Shown in pieces: positions 33,847 through 41,562 of a stretch of 64,000 nt of DNA. The notes below the pieces were generated by a model. It did not search any database. It was not told where the DNA came from and saw only the letters and a program-made list of their open reading frames with translations. The stretch spans positions 1,984,001 to 2,048,000 of the forward strand of contig NZ_CABVGP010000003.1 in assembly GCF_902497555.1 (NCBI RefSeq), given 5' to 3'. The position numbers and the translations under genes are program-made. The DNA is from Amycolatopsis camponoti (GTDB taxonomy: Bacteria; Actinomycetota; Actinomycetes; Mycobacteriales; Pseudonocardiaceae). Within the stretch, counting starts at the first letter, position 1. Each line of letters starts with the position of its first letter.

Positions 33847-34743
33847 CTATCCCCGCGGGAGCAGGGGCAGGATCGTGTTCGCCGCCGTCCTGGCCAGGGC
33901 GCACGTGCCGTCGCCCGCGGTGCCCGCCGTCTCCACCACGCTGAGCTCCGCCAGCTCGCGGTGGCCCGGCAGGCCTCGCGCCGGCTGGGTCGTGTCGACC
34001 AGGCAGAACGCGCCCGCGAGCCGGACCCGGGCCTCGCGGCCGCCGAGCTGCTCGGGCGGGGCCGCCGCCTCGTCCGTCTCCACGGTCAGCTTGAAGCTCA
34101 CCTTGCCCCGGATGCAGCTGTGCCCGGACAGCCCGGTCGCGGGCCGGCTGCCGGCGCCCGCGACGGCTTCGAGATCGGGTTTGTCCAGCAGCACGCACGG
34201 CGCCACCAGGCCCCACGAACGGTCCGGGAAGTTCAGCCGCTTCACCTTGTTCGCGGTGACGGTGCTCAGCACCGACCCGACGGCCGCGTCCGCGACGCCG
34301 CAGCGGCCGGCCTGGTCGCCGCCGCCGTCAGTGACCGAGAGGTCGAGCCGGTTGCCGTCGGCGAAGGTGATCGCGCGGGTGCACGTGCTGCGGTCGTTGA
34401 ACATCGATTGCTGCACCGCGACGCCGTCGGGCACCGGCCCGAGGTAGTCGTAGGGCTTGATGTTCGGGTCGGAGTCGAAGGCCAGCGGCCCGACGAGGAT
34501 CGTGCGCCCGCCGGCGTCGGCCCGGCAGTTCTCGAACGTCGGGGTGGTGACTGCGCCGGGCGCGACCGCCGGCACGTCGAGCAGGCTGCAGTAGTCGACG
34601 GTGGCGAAGTCCCCGAGCGCGGCGGACGCCGTCAGCGGCGTGGGCCCCGACGACGGCTCGGGAGCGGCCTGGGTCGTCGCGCACCCGGCGGTGAGCAGGG
34701 CGCAGAGCAGTGCGACGACCAAGACGTTCAGACGCGGGTACAC
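33847..34743 (-). CDS. DUF3558-like lipoprotein
   Basis: A 298-residue exported lipoprotein: signal peptide RLNVLVVALLCALLTAGC with the lipobox cysteine at about residue 22, then a Ser/Pro linker. Paired cysteines (YCSLLDVP, FENCRADAG, STCTRAI, GRCGVAD, APCVLL, HSCIRG, AFCLVD, GTCALA) suggest several disulfides in two repeated modules. The pattern resembles actinobacterial DUF3558 lipoproteins. GTG at 34743 chosen to give a normal signal peptide; the frame is open upstream. Function unknown. Confidence 0.7.
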   Translation of the reverse strand: MYPRLNVLVVALLCALLTAGCATTQAAPEPSSGPTPLTASAALGDFATVDYCSLLDVPAVAPGAVTTPTFENCRADAGGRTILVGPLAFDSDPNIKPYDYLGPVPDGVAVQQSMFNDRSTCTRAITFADGNRLDLSVTDGGGDQAGRCGVADAAVGSVLSTVTANKVKRLNFPDRSWGLVAPCVLLDKPDLEAVAGAGSRPATGLSGHSCIRGKVSFKLTVETDEAAAPPEQLGGREARVRLAGAFCLVDTTQPARGLPGHRELAELSVVETAGTAGDGTCALARTAANTILPLLPRG

Positions 34744-35005
34744 GGTGAGCAAGTATCGCGGTATCGAAGCGAAAAACCAGCCCTGACGGGGACATCTCTC
34801 ACTGTTTTTCGCGCCCGGCCCGGAGAACGTGCAGGTCACCGGATTCCACGGCGGTTTCCCGGGTGCGACGGCGGCCTCCGAACGAATTTCGCTTTTACCG
34901 TCCCCTAAGGGAGAGATCCTTCCCGCGAGCGATGCGGAAGAGGGTGCTCCGGTGGTGAAGTGGAGATATCGGAAGTTCTCCGAGGCACGAAGAAAGGGAA
35001 AGACG

Positions 35006-35203
35006 ATGAGCGCACCGGTCACCACCCGACGGCTGTCCCGTCCCCGCTACGGCCGCATGATCGGTGGTGTGTGCGCGGGTCTCGCCCAGCGGTGGGGCAT
35101 GAAGACGAGCACCGTGCGGCTGCTGGCCGTGCTGTCGTGCCTGCTGCCCGGGCCGCAGTTCGTGGCCTACCTGATCCTGTGGGCGATCATCCCGTCCGAG
35201 TGA
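35006..35203 (+). CDS. PspC-domain small membrane protein
   Basis: A 65-residue PspC domain: basic N terminus (RRLSRPRYGRMIGGVCAGLA), then one hydrophobic helix (LLAVLSCLLPGPQFVAYLIL) and the terminal WAIIPSE. PspC domains sit in the membrane and respond to envelope stress. The ATG at 35006 is preceded by AAAGGGAAAGACG. The 262 bases upstream (34744-35005) hold no supported gene. The stop overlaps the end of the convergent DUF397 gene by 17 bases. Confidence 0.85.
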   Translation: MSAPVTTRRLSRPRYGRMIGGVCAGLAQRWGMKTSTVRLLAVLSCLLPGPQFVAYLILWAIIPSE

Positions 35204-35387
35204 CGGCGGTAGTGATCGAGGTGAGGAAGCCGAGCCAGGAAGAAGAGTCGACGGCGAGGTGCGGGCCGGAGGGATCCTTCGAGTCCCGCACCGCCACGGC
35301 GGGTGTGGCGAAGGCGACCTCGACGCAGGCGGTGTTTTCGCCCTGGCTATAGCTGCTCTTGAACCAGCCTGACTTGCTCGGGTCCAC
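35187..35387 (-). CDS. DUF397 protein
   Basis: A 66-residue DUF397 protein with the typical GWFKSSYSQGENTACVEVAF and VAVRDSKDPSGP motifs. DUF397 genes almost always follow an XRE regulator with a DUF5753 domain, as here, and have been treated as partner/toxin-like components (Scr1/Scr2- or BldB/WhiJ-type systems). A GTG at 35387 with GAGG seven bases upstream is chosen; a TTG at 35399 overlapping the regulator stop is possible. Confidence 0.85.
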   Translation of the reverse strand: MDPSKSGWFKSSYSQGENTACVEVAFATPAVAVRDSKDPSGPHLAVDSSSWLGFLTSITTAVTRTG

Positions 35388-35395
35388 AGCCCACC

Positions 35396-36232
35396 TCAAC
35401 CGCTCATCTCGTTGGCCAGCGCGAAAACCAGATTCCTCGACTCGGTTTCGCCGAGGGCCATCCTACCCAGCTTGCGGAACTGGCGGATGAGTTCGGCGAC
35501 CTGGGTCTGCTTGACCAGTTGCAGATGGCCGCCCGCGTGGTCCACGTAGCCGAGATCGCTGATGGTGTCCTCCGGGAACCGCAGCACCGAAAACGCACCC
35601 CGGAGGCCCGGGTGCGCCCCGACCGCGGCGGAAACCACCTGCACCTGCACATTGTCGAGCTCGGAGAGCTCGACAATGTGCAGCATCTGCGCGACGAGGG
35701 CGCTCGGTTTCGCGATCCGGCGGCGAAGGGCCACCTCGTCGATGATCGTGTGGAGCTGAAGTGGATCTTCGGCGTGAAGCCGCTTCGCGCGGTGCATGCG
35801 CACGTTGAGGTTGCGGTTGCGCTCGCGAGTGCCGCTCTCGGCGAAGAAGGCAGCGGCGTAGTCCTCGGTCTGCAACAAGCCGGGCACCGTCGCGACCTCG
35901 AAGTTGCGGACCGAGACCGCTTCCGCCTCCAGCGCCGGGTAGCTGTTGACCGACACCCCTTCGATCCGGTTCTGGTTGGGCCGCCGCGCTTCGCGGGCGA
36001 TCTCGACCAGCTCCACCAGCTCGTCCTCGGGCACGCGGTACAGCTCCGCCATCGCCCGGGCGTGCAGCGGGTGGATCGCCCCCTGCCCCTTCTCCAGCCG
36101 GGACAGCGTGCTCTTCGAAATGTCGAGGTCGCCGCCCGCCTGCTCCAGCGTCAGGCCGGCCTTCTCCCGCCAGGCCTTCAGCTCCCGGCCCAGCTGCAGC
36201 CGTCGAATCGCCGGAACGCTGTAATACGCCAA
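35396..36232 (-). CDS. XRE family regulator with DUF5753 (Scr1-like)
   Basis: A 278-residue regulator: helix-turn-helix at about 8-65 (LKAWREKAGLTLEQAGGDLD, then ISKSTLSRLEKGQGAIHP) and a DUF5753 ligand or partner domain (about 95-270) with VRNFEVATVPGLLQTEDYA. The TTG at 36232 is preferred because GGGGAGG lies eight bases upstream; the GTG at 36241 would sit on top of that ribosome site. A perfect 18-bp hairpin lies inside the coding sequence at 35645-35683. These regulators act with the downstream DUF397 protein in development or antibiotic control in streptomycetes; the target here is unknown. Confidence 0.88.
   Translation of the reverse strand: MAYYSVPAIRRLQLGRELKAWREKAGLTLEQAGGDLDISKSTLSRLEKGQGAIHPLHARAMAELYRVPEDELVELVEIAREARRPNQNRIEGVSVNSYPALEAEAVSVRNFEVATVPGLLQTEDYAAAFFAESGTRERNRNLNVRMHRAKRLHAEDPLQLHTIIDEVALRRRIAKPSALVAQMLHIVELSELDNVQVQVVSAAVGAHPGLRGAFSVLRFPEDTISDLGYVDHAGGHLQLVKQTQVAELIRQFRKLGRMALGETESRNLVFALANEMSG
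35645..35683 (-). repeat. Perfect 18-bp hairpin inside the XRE coding sequence
   Basis: CTGCACATTGTCGAGCTC (35645-35662) and its exact complement (35666-35683) enclose a three-base loop. It encodes part of the segment LHIVELSELDNVQ of the regulator. Such a long perfect stem in coding sequence is unusual. Confidence 0.85.
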
Positions 36233-36318
36233 CCCGCGCACCTCCCCGTCGCCATGATCGCGCGGGCAGCAGTGTCCGGGCGGGAGGTCGGCGCCGGGAT
36301 CCCGCGCCGATCACCCCA

Positions 36319-36984
36319 TCAGGGGCGCCAGCAGGACATCGCTTCGTCGACTTCGTCCACGCCGAGCGGCGGGTGGGGCAGCTCCGACGGCTTGCCGGGC
36401 TGGGCGCGCAGGCCGTCCAGCAGCATCGCGAGGCAGCGGCGCCACAGGTCGGGCTCGACCGCGGACGTGAACTCGATCGCCGAGCCGATCATCATGTGCA
36501 GCAGCGGGATGTCCGTCGGGGCGAAGTCGGCGCGCAGGCCGCCCGCCGCCTTCGCCCGCTCGACGAGCTGTGTGATCAACGGCACCATGCGGGCTTTCTC
36601 TTCCGCGACGTGCTCGTGGCCGAACTTGTTGGACAGCATGATCTCGCGCAGCCCGCGGTCGCCCGAGTGAAGCTCGATCGACTTCCAGGTGAAGTCGACG
36701 AACGCCTGCCAGGGGTCGTCGGCCTTCAGCGCTTCCTCGGCGAGGTCGCCGATTTCTTCCATCCGCTCGGCGAACATGGCCTCGACCAGGTGTTCCTTGC
36801 TGGGGAACCGGCGGTAGACGGTGCCGACGCCGAGGCCGGCGTGGTGGGCGATGTCGTCGAGCGTGGCTTCGAGCCCTCGCTGGCCGAAGACCACCCGGGC
36901 CGAGGCGAGGATGCGGCGGCGGTTGAGTTCGGCGTCGCGCCGCAGCGGCCGCGCCGGTGCGGCGGGACCTGCGTCCCGTGTCAT
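36319..36984 (-). CDS. TetR family regulator, divergent to an exporter
   Basis: A 221-residue TetR repressor: helix-turn-helix about 20-65 (ILASARVVFGQRGLEATLDD, then GLGVGTVYRRFPSKEHLVEA) and a helical ligand domain of the SbtR-like C-terminal type. It lies back to back with the 14-helix MFS exporter gene, with a 119-bp gap that should contain the operator; I see only weak dyads there (ACAAA/TTTGT). Probable repressor of that exporter. Confidence 0.9.
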   Translation of the reverse strand: MTRDAGPAAPARPLRRDAELNRRRILASARVVFGQRGLEATLDDIAHHAGLGVGTVYRRFPSKEHLVEAMFAERMEEIGDLAEEALKADDPWQAFVDFTWKSIELHSGDRGLREIMLSNKFGHEHVAEEKARMVPLITQLVERAKAAGGLRADFAPTDIPLLHMMIGSAIEFTSAVEPDLWRRCLAMLLDGLRAQPGKPSELPHPPLGVDEVDEAMSCWRP

Positions 36985-37103
36985 TCCCCCAGTCTAGCTC
37001 ACAAAGTAGAGGCACCTTCTCCGGTTTGTGTGTACCTTGGGTCGCGTAAGGGGAGATACCTACTCCACATAGCTTCCTGATCACTCCCAGTGAGGGGACA
37101 CCC

Positions 37104-38603
37104 ATGTCCGAATCCACTCTCGAGGTCGCGCCGCCGGGGGACGTGCGCGCCGCCGAGAACCCCCACCACGCCAGACGGTGGCTGATCCTGGTGATGATCG
37201 GCCTGGCGCAGCTGATGGTCGTGCTGGACGCGACCGTCGTGAACATCGCGCTGCCGTCCGCCCAGGTCGACCTGGGCTTTTCCAACGACGCCCGCCAGTG
37301 GGTCGTGACGGCGTACGCGCTCGCGTTCGGCAGCCTGCTGCTGCTCGGCGGGCGGCTCGCGGACGTCTTCGGCCGCAAGAACGCCCTGCTCGTCGGCCTG
37401 GCCGGCTTCGCCGCGGTGTCGGCGCTCGGGGGCGCGGCCGCCAACATCGAAATGCTGCTGATCGCCCGCGCGGCCCAGGGCGTGTTCGGCGCCCTGCTCG
37501 CGCCGGCCGCACTCTCGCTGCTCACCACGACGTTCACCGACCCGAAGGAACGCGGCCGCGCGTTCGGCGTGTTCGGCGCCATCGGCGGTGGCGGCGCGGC
37601 GGTCGGGCTGCTGCTCGGCGGCGTGCTCACCGAGTACCTCGACTGGCGCTGGTGCATGTTCGTGAACATCATCTTCGCGGTCGTCGCCTTCGTCGGCAGC
37701 TCGGTCCTGCTGCGCAACGAGCGGGACGGCGGCCCGCGCCCGAAGCTCGACCTGCCGGGCACGGTCACCGCGTCGGCCGGCCTGTTCGCGCTGGTCTACG
37801 GCTTCGCGAACGCCGAGTCGGACTCGTGGTCGTCGGTTTCGGTGTGGGGCTTCCTCACGGCGGGCGTCGTGCTGCTGGGTGTGTTCGTGTGGCTGCAGCA
37901 GCGCGTCTCGCACCCGCTGCTCCCGCTGCGCGTGCTGCTGGACCGCAACCGCGGCGGCTCGTACCTGGCGATGTTCCTGCTCGCCATCGGCATGTTCGCG
38001 ATCTTCCTGTTCCTGACGTTCTACGTGCAGCAGAACCTGAAGTTCACGCCGATCGAGAGCGGCGTCGGTTTCCTGCCGATGGTCGCGACGCTGATGCTGG
38101 CCGCGACGACGGCGACGGCGGTGCTGCTGCCGCGCTTCGGCCCGCGTCCGCTGGTCCCGACGGGCATGGCGATCGCGGCCGTCGGGCTGTTCTGGCTGAG
38201 CGGCATCGGGCTCGAGAGCACGTACGCGTCCGGCGTCCTCGGCCCGCTGCTGGTGATGGGCTTCGGCATCGGCCTGGCGATGGCGCCGGCGATGAGCGTC
38301 GCGACGTTCGGCGTCGAGGCGCACGACGCGGGTGTCGCGTCGGCCGCGGTCAACACGATGCAGCAGGTCGGCGGCTCGATCGGCACGGCGCTGCTGTCGA
38401 CGCTGGCCGGCAACGCGGCGACGTCGTACCTCGCGGACAAGGTCCCGACCCCGCAGCTGGCGGCCGAGGCGGCGATCGAGAGCTACACGACGGCGTTCAC
38501 CTGGGCGGCGGTGATCTTCGCCGCGGGTGCGGTGATCAGCGGCCTGCTGCTCCAGTCGGGCGTCCCGAAGGGCGAAGCCGCCCCCGGCGCCGTGCACATG
38601 TGA
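37104..38603 (+). CDS. DHA2-type MFS drug exporter (EmrB/QacA family)
   Basis: Membrane exporter of 499 residues with 14 predicted helices: helix 1 contains the DHA2 motif LDATVVNIALP, motif A reads GGRLADVFGRKN, and motif C-like glycines occur in helix 5 (FGVFGAIGGGGAAVGLLLGG). Such proteins expel toxic amphiphiles using proton antiport. The ATG at 37104 follows GAGGGGACACCC. The divergent TetR gene is the expected regulator. A palindromic terminator ends the gene. Confidence 0.92.
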   Translation: MSESTLEVAPPGDVRAAENPHHARRWLILVMIGLAQLMVVLDATVVNIALPSAQVDLGFSNDARQWVVTAYALAFGSLLLLGGRLADVFGRKNALLVGLAGFAAVSALGGAAANIEMLLIARAAQGVFGALLAPAALSLLTTTFTDPKERGRAFGVFGAIGGGGAAVGLLLGGVLTEYLDWRWCMFVNIIFAVVAFVGSSVLLRNERDGGPRPKLDLPGTVTASAGLFALVYGFANAESDSWSSVSVWGFLTAGVVLLGVFVWLQQRVSHPLLPLRVLLDRNRGGSYLAMFLLAIGMFAIFLFLTFYVQQNLKFTPIESGVGFLPMVATLMLAATTATAVLLPRFGPRPLVPTGMAIAAVGLFWLSGIGLESTYASGVLGPLLVMGFGIGLAMAPAMSVATFGVEAHDAGVASAAVNTMQQVGGSIGTALLSTLAGNAATSYLADKVPTPQLAAEAAIESYTTAFTWAAVIFAAGAVISGLLLQSGVPKGEAAPGAVHM

Positions 38604-38610
38604 GCACCGC

Positions 38611-38656
38611 GTCGTGAGTGGGAAACAGGGTTAGAACACTGTTTCCCACTCACGAC
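38611..38656. terminator. Palindromic bidirectional terminator, copy B
   Basis: Same palindrome as 7953-7998: an 18-bp perfect stem GTCGTGAGTGGGAAACAG and the identical 10-base loop, between convergent genes. Relative to copy A one stem pair changed from A-T to G-C on both arms. The stop of the minus-strand gene lies inside it. Confidence 0.82.
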
Positions 38657-39489
38657 TGGCGGGAGCGGAGGGTTTCGATGACTTCGTCGTCCCAGCGGTG
38701 GGTCCGGATCAGCCGGTACCGCTCCGCCGCCACCCACATGTACGCCTCGGCGTCCGTCCGGTCGCCGATCATCTCCGCCTGCCGGAGCATCCCCACCACC
38801 GGCACGAACTCCTCGTCGAACCAGCGCTGCGCCACGCTCGCCCGGTCGCAGAACTTGCCCTCGTCCTGCATCAGCCGGAAGCCCCACGCCTCCACGTGTT
38901 CGCCCAGCTTCGCGTAGTCCCACGGGTCCGACACGATCACCGACGCCCGCGCGTGGCCGGTCAGCGGCACGCGCTCCAGGAACAACCTCCGGTAGTCCTT
39001 GACGATCAGGTCGCCCCGGTGGCGGATGCCGCTCGGGTCCAGCTTGGTCCGGACCACCGTCACGAATGCCTCTATTGTGGACAGCCCCTGGGCGAGCGCC
39101 ACCGACACGCGGTGGTGGCCGTCGATGATGAAGTGCAGCTCGCCCACCCGGTACACCTCGATCGGCGGGATCTCCTCGCCCCGCCGTGCCGCCAACGCCA
39201 GGCGCTCCCAGCGCTCGCGGACGCGGCCGGTCGTCGGACGGAAGCGGCGGTCGAAGTCGCGGCTGCGGTCGACCGTGCCGACGATCGAGTCCAGCTTGAT
39301 CACCCGCAACCCGATCCGGTGCTCGCCCGCGTACCCGAGCGCCTCCACGACCTCGTGGAACGGCAGCATGATGTTGACGTCGTCGGGCTCGCGCCGCAGC
39401 CACGTCGAAAGCCGCGAGAGCACCTGGCTCCGGCGAGCGCGGAGGAAGTCGTTTTCCGCGTCGGCGCGGGGAAACCCCGTCTCTTTCAT
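38650..39489 (-). CDS. ParB/sulfiredoxin-fold nuclease-like protein
   Basis: A 279-residue protein with a ParB N-terminal-like domain (about 60-140): IKLDSIVGTVDRSRDFDRRF, then IPPIEVYRVGELHFIIDGHH and RVSVALAQG, where the ParB-like GHHR box is visible. Later parts (WDYAKLGEHVEAWG) are helical. No ParA neighbour and no C-terminal dimer domain are seen, so a role in chromosome partition is unlikely; related proteins have CTPase or nuclease activity. Coupled to the phosphoesterase gene upstream by an ATGA overlap. Confidence 0.75.
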   Translation of the reverse strand: MKETGFPRADAENDFLRARRSQVLSRLSTWLRREPDDVNIMLPFHEVVEALGYAGEHRIGLRVIKLDSIVGTVDRSRDFDRRFRPTTGRVRERWERLALAARRGEEIPPIEVYRVGELHFIIDGHHRVSVALAQGLSTIEAFVTVVRTKLDPSGIRHRGDLIVKDYRRLFLERVPLTGHARASVIVSDPWDYAKLGEHVEAWGFRLMQDEGKFCDRASVAQRWFDEEFVPVVGMLRQAEMIGDRTDAEAYMWVAAERYRLIRTHRWDDEVIETLRSRQS

Positions 39490-40136
39490 GAGAACTCCAT
39501 GATCCGGTGGCCCACCACGTTGCGGATCCGGGTTTCGCCGACGACCCGGTCCGGTACCGGCTCGCCGTGGGGGTGGATGTGCCCGTGCAGCAACCACTTC
39601 GGGCGCAGCACGTCGATCGTCCGGTGCAGGCACGCGAACCCGCGGTGCGGCGGGTCCGCCCGGTCGCCGAGGTCCAGCGGCGGCGAATGCGTCAGCAGGA
39701 CGTCGACGTCGTGGCCGTCGCGACGGCGCCGCCACTTCGCGCGCCGCACCAGGCCGCGGGCCCGGCGCGCCTGCTGGCGCTGCGTCCACTGGTTCGGTCC
39801 GTCGTTGTAGCGGATCGAGCCGCCGAGCCCGGCGAACCGGATCCCGGCGACGTCGACGACCCGGCCGTCGGCGTTGACGCCGCCCGCCGGGCCCGGCCAG
39901 GCCGTGGGGAAACCGTCCTTCATGGACAGCCCGCCGTAGCGCGTGTAGCCGCTCAGGTCGGGGTCGTGGTTCCCGGGCACGAACACGCACGGTGCGTCGA
40001 GCGCGCTCGCCAGGAACGCCAGGTAGTCGTAGGGAAGATCGCCGGCGCCGATGACCAGGTCGACGGAGACGGCGCGGACCGCGTCGGTCCACAGCCGCTC
40101 GTCGACCTCGTCGGAGACCACCAGCGCTTTCGGCAC
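39486..40136 (-). CDS. Metallophosphoesterase with altered first motif
   Basis: A 216-residue calcineurin-like phosphoesterase. Motifs II-V are visible: GAGDLPYDYL, PGNHDPDLSG, LLTHSPPLDL and LLHGHIHPHG. The first metal motif, normally Asp-x-His, reads VSDEVDE, so the histidine is replaced by Val. The start is a GTG with a TACCCT hexamer (40143-40148) exactly six bases upstream, predicting a leaderless transcript. It forms a two-gene unit with the ParB-like protein; a phosphodiesterase acting on nucleic acid ends or nucleotides is possible. Confidence 0.82.
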   Translation of the reverse strand: MPKALVVSDEVDERLWTDAVRAVSVDLVIGAGDLPYDYLAFLASALDAPCVFVPGNHDPDLSGYTRYGGLSMKDGFPTAWPGPAGGVNADGRVVDVAGIRFAGLGGSIRYNDGPNQWTQRQQARRARGLVRRAKWRRRRDGHDVDVLLTHSPPLDLGDRADPPHRGFACLHRTIDVLRPKWLLHGHIHPHGEPVPDRVVGETRIRNVVGHRIMEFS

Positions 40137-40160
40137 GCACCCAGGGTACGACGCCGGGCG

Positions 40161-40277
40161 TCACTTCATCCCGTGTGCGAACCCCGGGTCGGCGACGATG
40201 ACGAAGGTGATGACGAAGATCCAGACGAGGCTGAGCGCGAGGGCCCAGAACTTGAGGTTGGACAGCATGCGAGGCAT
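40161..40277 (-). CDS. 38-residue single-helix membrane protein downstream of corA
   Basis: A short ORF: ATG at 40277, TGA at 40161-40163, with GGAG 10 bases before the ATG. The product starts MPRMLSNLKF, continues with a hydrophobic helix (WALALSLVWIFVITFVIVA, residues 11-29) and ends DPGFAHGMK. It begins 30 bases after the corA stop on the same strand, so it is probably co-transcribed. A basic N terminus and a single helix suggest an inner-membrane microprotein. I do not recognise a family; a role as a small CorA partner is speculation. Confidence 0.6.
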   Translation of the reverse strand: MPRMLSNLKFWALALSLVWIFVITFVIVADPGFAHGMK

Positions 40278-40307
40278 CACGAACACTCCAGTGGGGGAAG
40301 AGGGGAC

Positions 40308-41390
40308 CTAGAGCCAGCCGTTCTTCCGGAATATTCGGTACAGCAACAGGCAGATCGCCAGGATCACGGTGATCACCAGCGGGTACCCGAACTTCCAGTG
40401 CAGCTCGGGCAGGTAGTCGAAGTTCATCCCGTAGATGCCCGCGATCATCGTCGGCACGGTGATGATCGCCGCCCACGACGTGATCTTGCGCATGTCGGTG
40501 TTCTGCTGCAGGGAGATCTTCGCGACCGTCGCGTCGACCAGGGTGGACAGCAGCTCGTCGAACGCCGCCACCCGCTCGGACACGGTCGTGAGGTGGTCGG
40601 CGACGTCGCGGAAGTAGGAGCGGACCTCGTCCGGCACCAGTCGCGTGTAGCCCTCGGCCAGCCGCTGGATCGGCGTCGCGAGCGGCATCACCGCCCGCCG
40701 CAGCTCGAGGACCTCCCGCTTCATCAGGTAGATCTGCTCGGCGCTGACCTGCGACCGGGGCGCGAAGACCTGCGCCTCCATGACGTCGATGTCGTTCTCG
40801 ATCCGGCCCGTGACGTCGAGGTAGTGGTCGACGACGTGGTCGGTGATCGCGTGCACGACCGCGGCCGGGCCGAGCTGCAGGCGCTCGGAATCGTCGTCCA
40901 GCTCACGGCGCAGGCGCGCCAGGCCGGAGTGGTTCCCGTGGCGGACGGTGATCACGAAGTCCCGGCCGAGGAACACCATCAGCTCGCCGGTCTCGACGAT
41001 CTCGTTCGCCGTGGTGGGGGACTCGTGTTCGACGTAACGGACGGTCTTGACCACCAGGAAGAGCGTGTCGTCGTAGCGCTCCAGCTTCGGGCGCTGGTGC
41101 GCTTCGAGGGCGTCCTCGACGGCCAGCTCGTGCAGCCCGAACGTCTCCGCGATGCCCTGGATCTGCTGGGAGTCGGGCTCGTGCAGCCCGATCCAGACGA
41201 ACCCCTCGTGCCGCTTGCGGACCTCTTTGATCGCTTCGATGTGCGTCCAGCGGCCGGGCAGGCGCTCGCCCGCGACGTACACCGCGCAGTCCACGACGTA
41301 CGCGGACAGCGGCACCGGGACCGGGCGGACGGGGACGGCGCCCTTGTTGCCGCGGCCGCGAAGGCCGCCGAGCGAGGGAATGGCAGGCAT
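40308..41390 (-). CDS. corA: CorA family magnesium/cobalt transporter
   Basis: Pentameric Mg2+ channel. The 360-residue protein has a large cytoplasmic alpha/beta domain and long stalk helix, then two C-terminal transmembrane helices (about 298-320 and 332-352). The selectivity motif GMN is present in IAGIYGMNFDYLPELHWKFG. The ATG at 41390 has AGGAGA six bases upstream; the frame is open to 41555 but the conserved protein starts here. Upstream lies a leader ORF with an RNA stem (41464-41562), which may control expression. Position after the sugABC region matches Rv1239c. Confidence 0.93.
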   Translation of the reverse strand: MPAIPSLGGLRGRGNKGAVPVRPVPVPLSAYVVDCAVYVAGERLPGRWTHIEAIKEVRKRHEGFVWIGLHEPDSQQIQGIAETFGLHELAVEDALEAHQRPKLERYDDTLFLVVKTVRYVEHESPTTANEIVETGELMVFLGRDFVITVRHGNHSGLARLRRELDDDSERLQLGPAAVVHAITDHVVDHYLDVTGRIENDIDVMEAQVFAPRSQVSAEQIYLMKREVLELRRAVMPLATPIQRLAEGYTRLVPDEVRSYFRDVADHLTTVSERVAAFDELLSTLVDATVAKISLQQNTDMRKITSWAAIITVPTMIAGIYGMNFDYLPELHWKFGYPLVITVILAICLLLYRIFRKNGWL

Positions 41391-41463
41391 GGGATCTCCT
41401 GGGCGTCGTGCGTGGTCGTGCGAAGACGACTGACCAGGGGCGGAACGCGTCCGCCCGGCGACA

Positions 41464-41528
41464 CCAGCGTTCCCGGGAAAAGGCCTACCAGGAGATGAGC
41501 CGGCCGGCGGGTGTGGTGGGAACGCTGG
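41464..41528 (-). promoter_or_regulatory. Inverted repeat in the corA leader
   Basis: CCAGCGTTCCC (41464-41474) and GGGAACGCTGG (41518-41528) are perfect 11-bp complements. In the mRNA (minus strand) one arm lies in the second half of the leader ORF and the other just after its stop. A second stem, GGGCGGA/TCCGCCC (about 41438-41456), follows. The layout allows a translating ribosome to decide which structure forms. Confidence 0.6.
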
Positions 41529-41562
41529 GAGTACTAGGGAGCGGACTATCGCCACTACTCAT
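41485..41562 (-). CDS. Proline-rich 25-codon leader ORF upstream of corA
   Basis: ATG at 41560-41562, TAG at 41485-41487. A near-perfect Shine-Dalgarno (GAAGGAGGTGA) lies 12 bases upstream of the ATG. The predicted peptide starts MSSGD and has prolines at positions 7, 9, 12, 15 and 18, ending in RLISW. It lies 95 bases before the corA start in another frame. In enterobacteria, Mg2+ transporter leaders encode short ORFs (mgtL, proline-rich; corL before corA) that control transcription by ribosome behaviour and Rho; a parallel role is inferred here. Confidence 0.6.
   Translation of the reverse strand: MSSGDSPLPSTPSVPTTPAGRLISW

Noticed and set aside
38650..39489. Chromosome-partition ParB
   Set aside because: No parA neighbour, no central helix-turn-helix or C-terminal dimer domain recognised, and no parS sites noticed.
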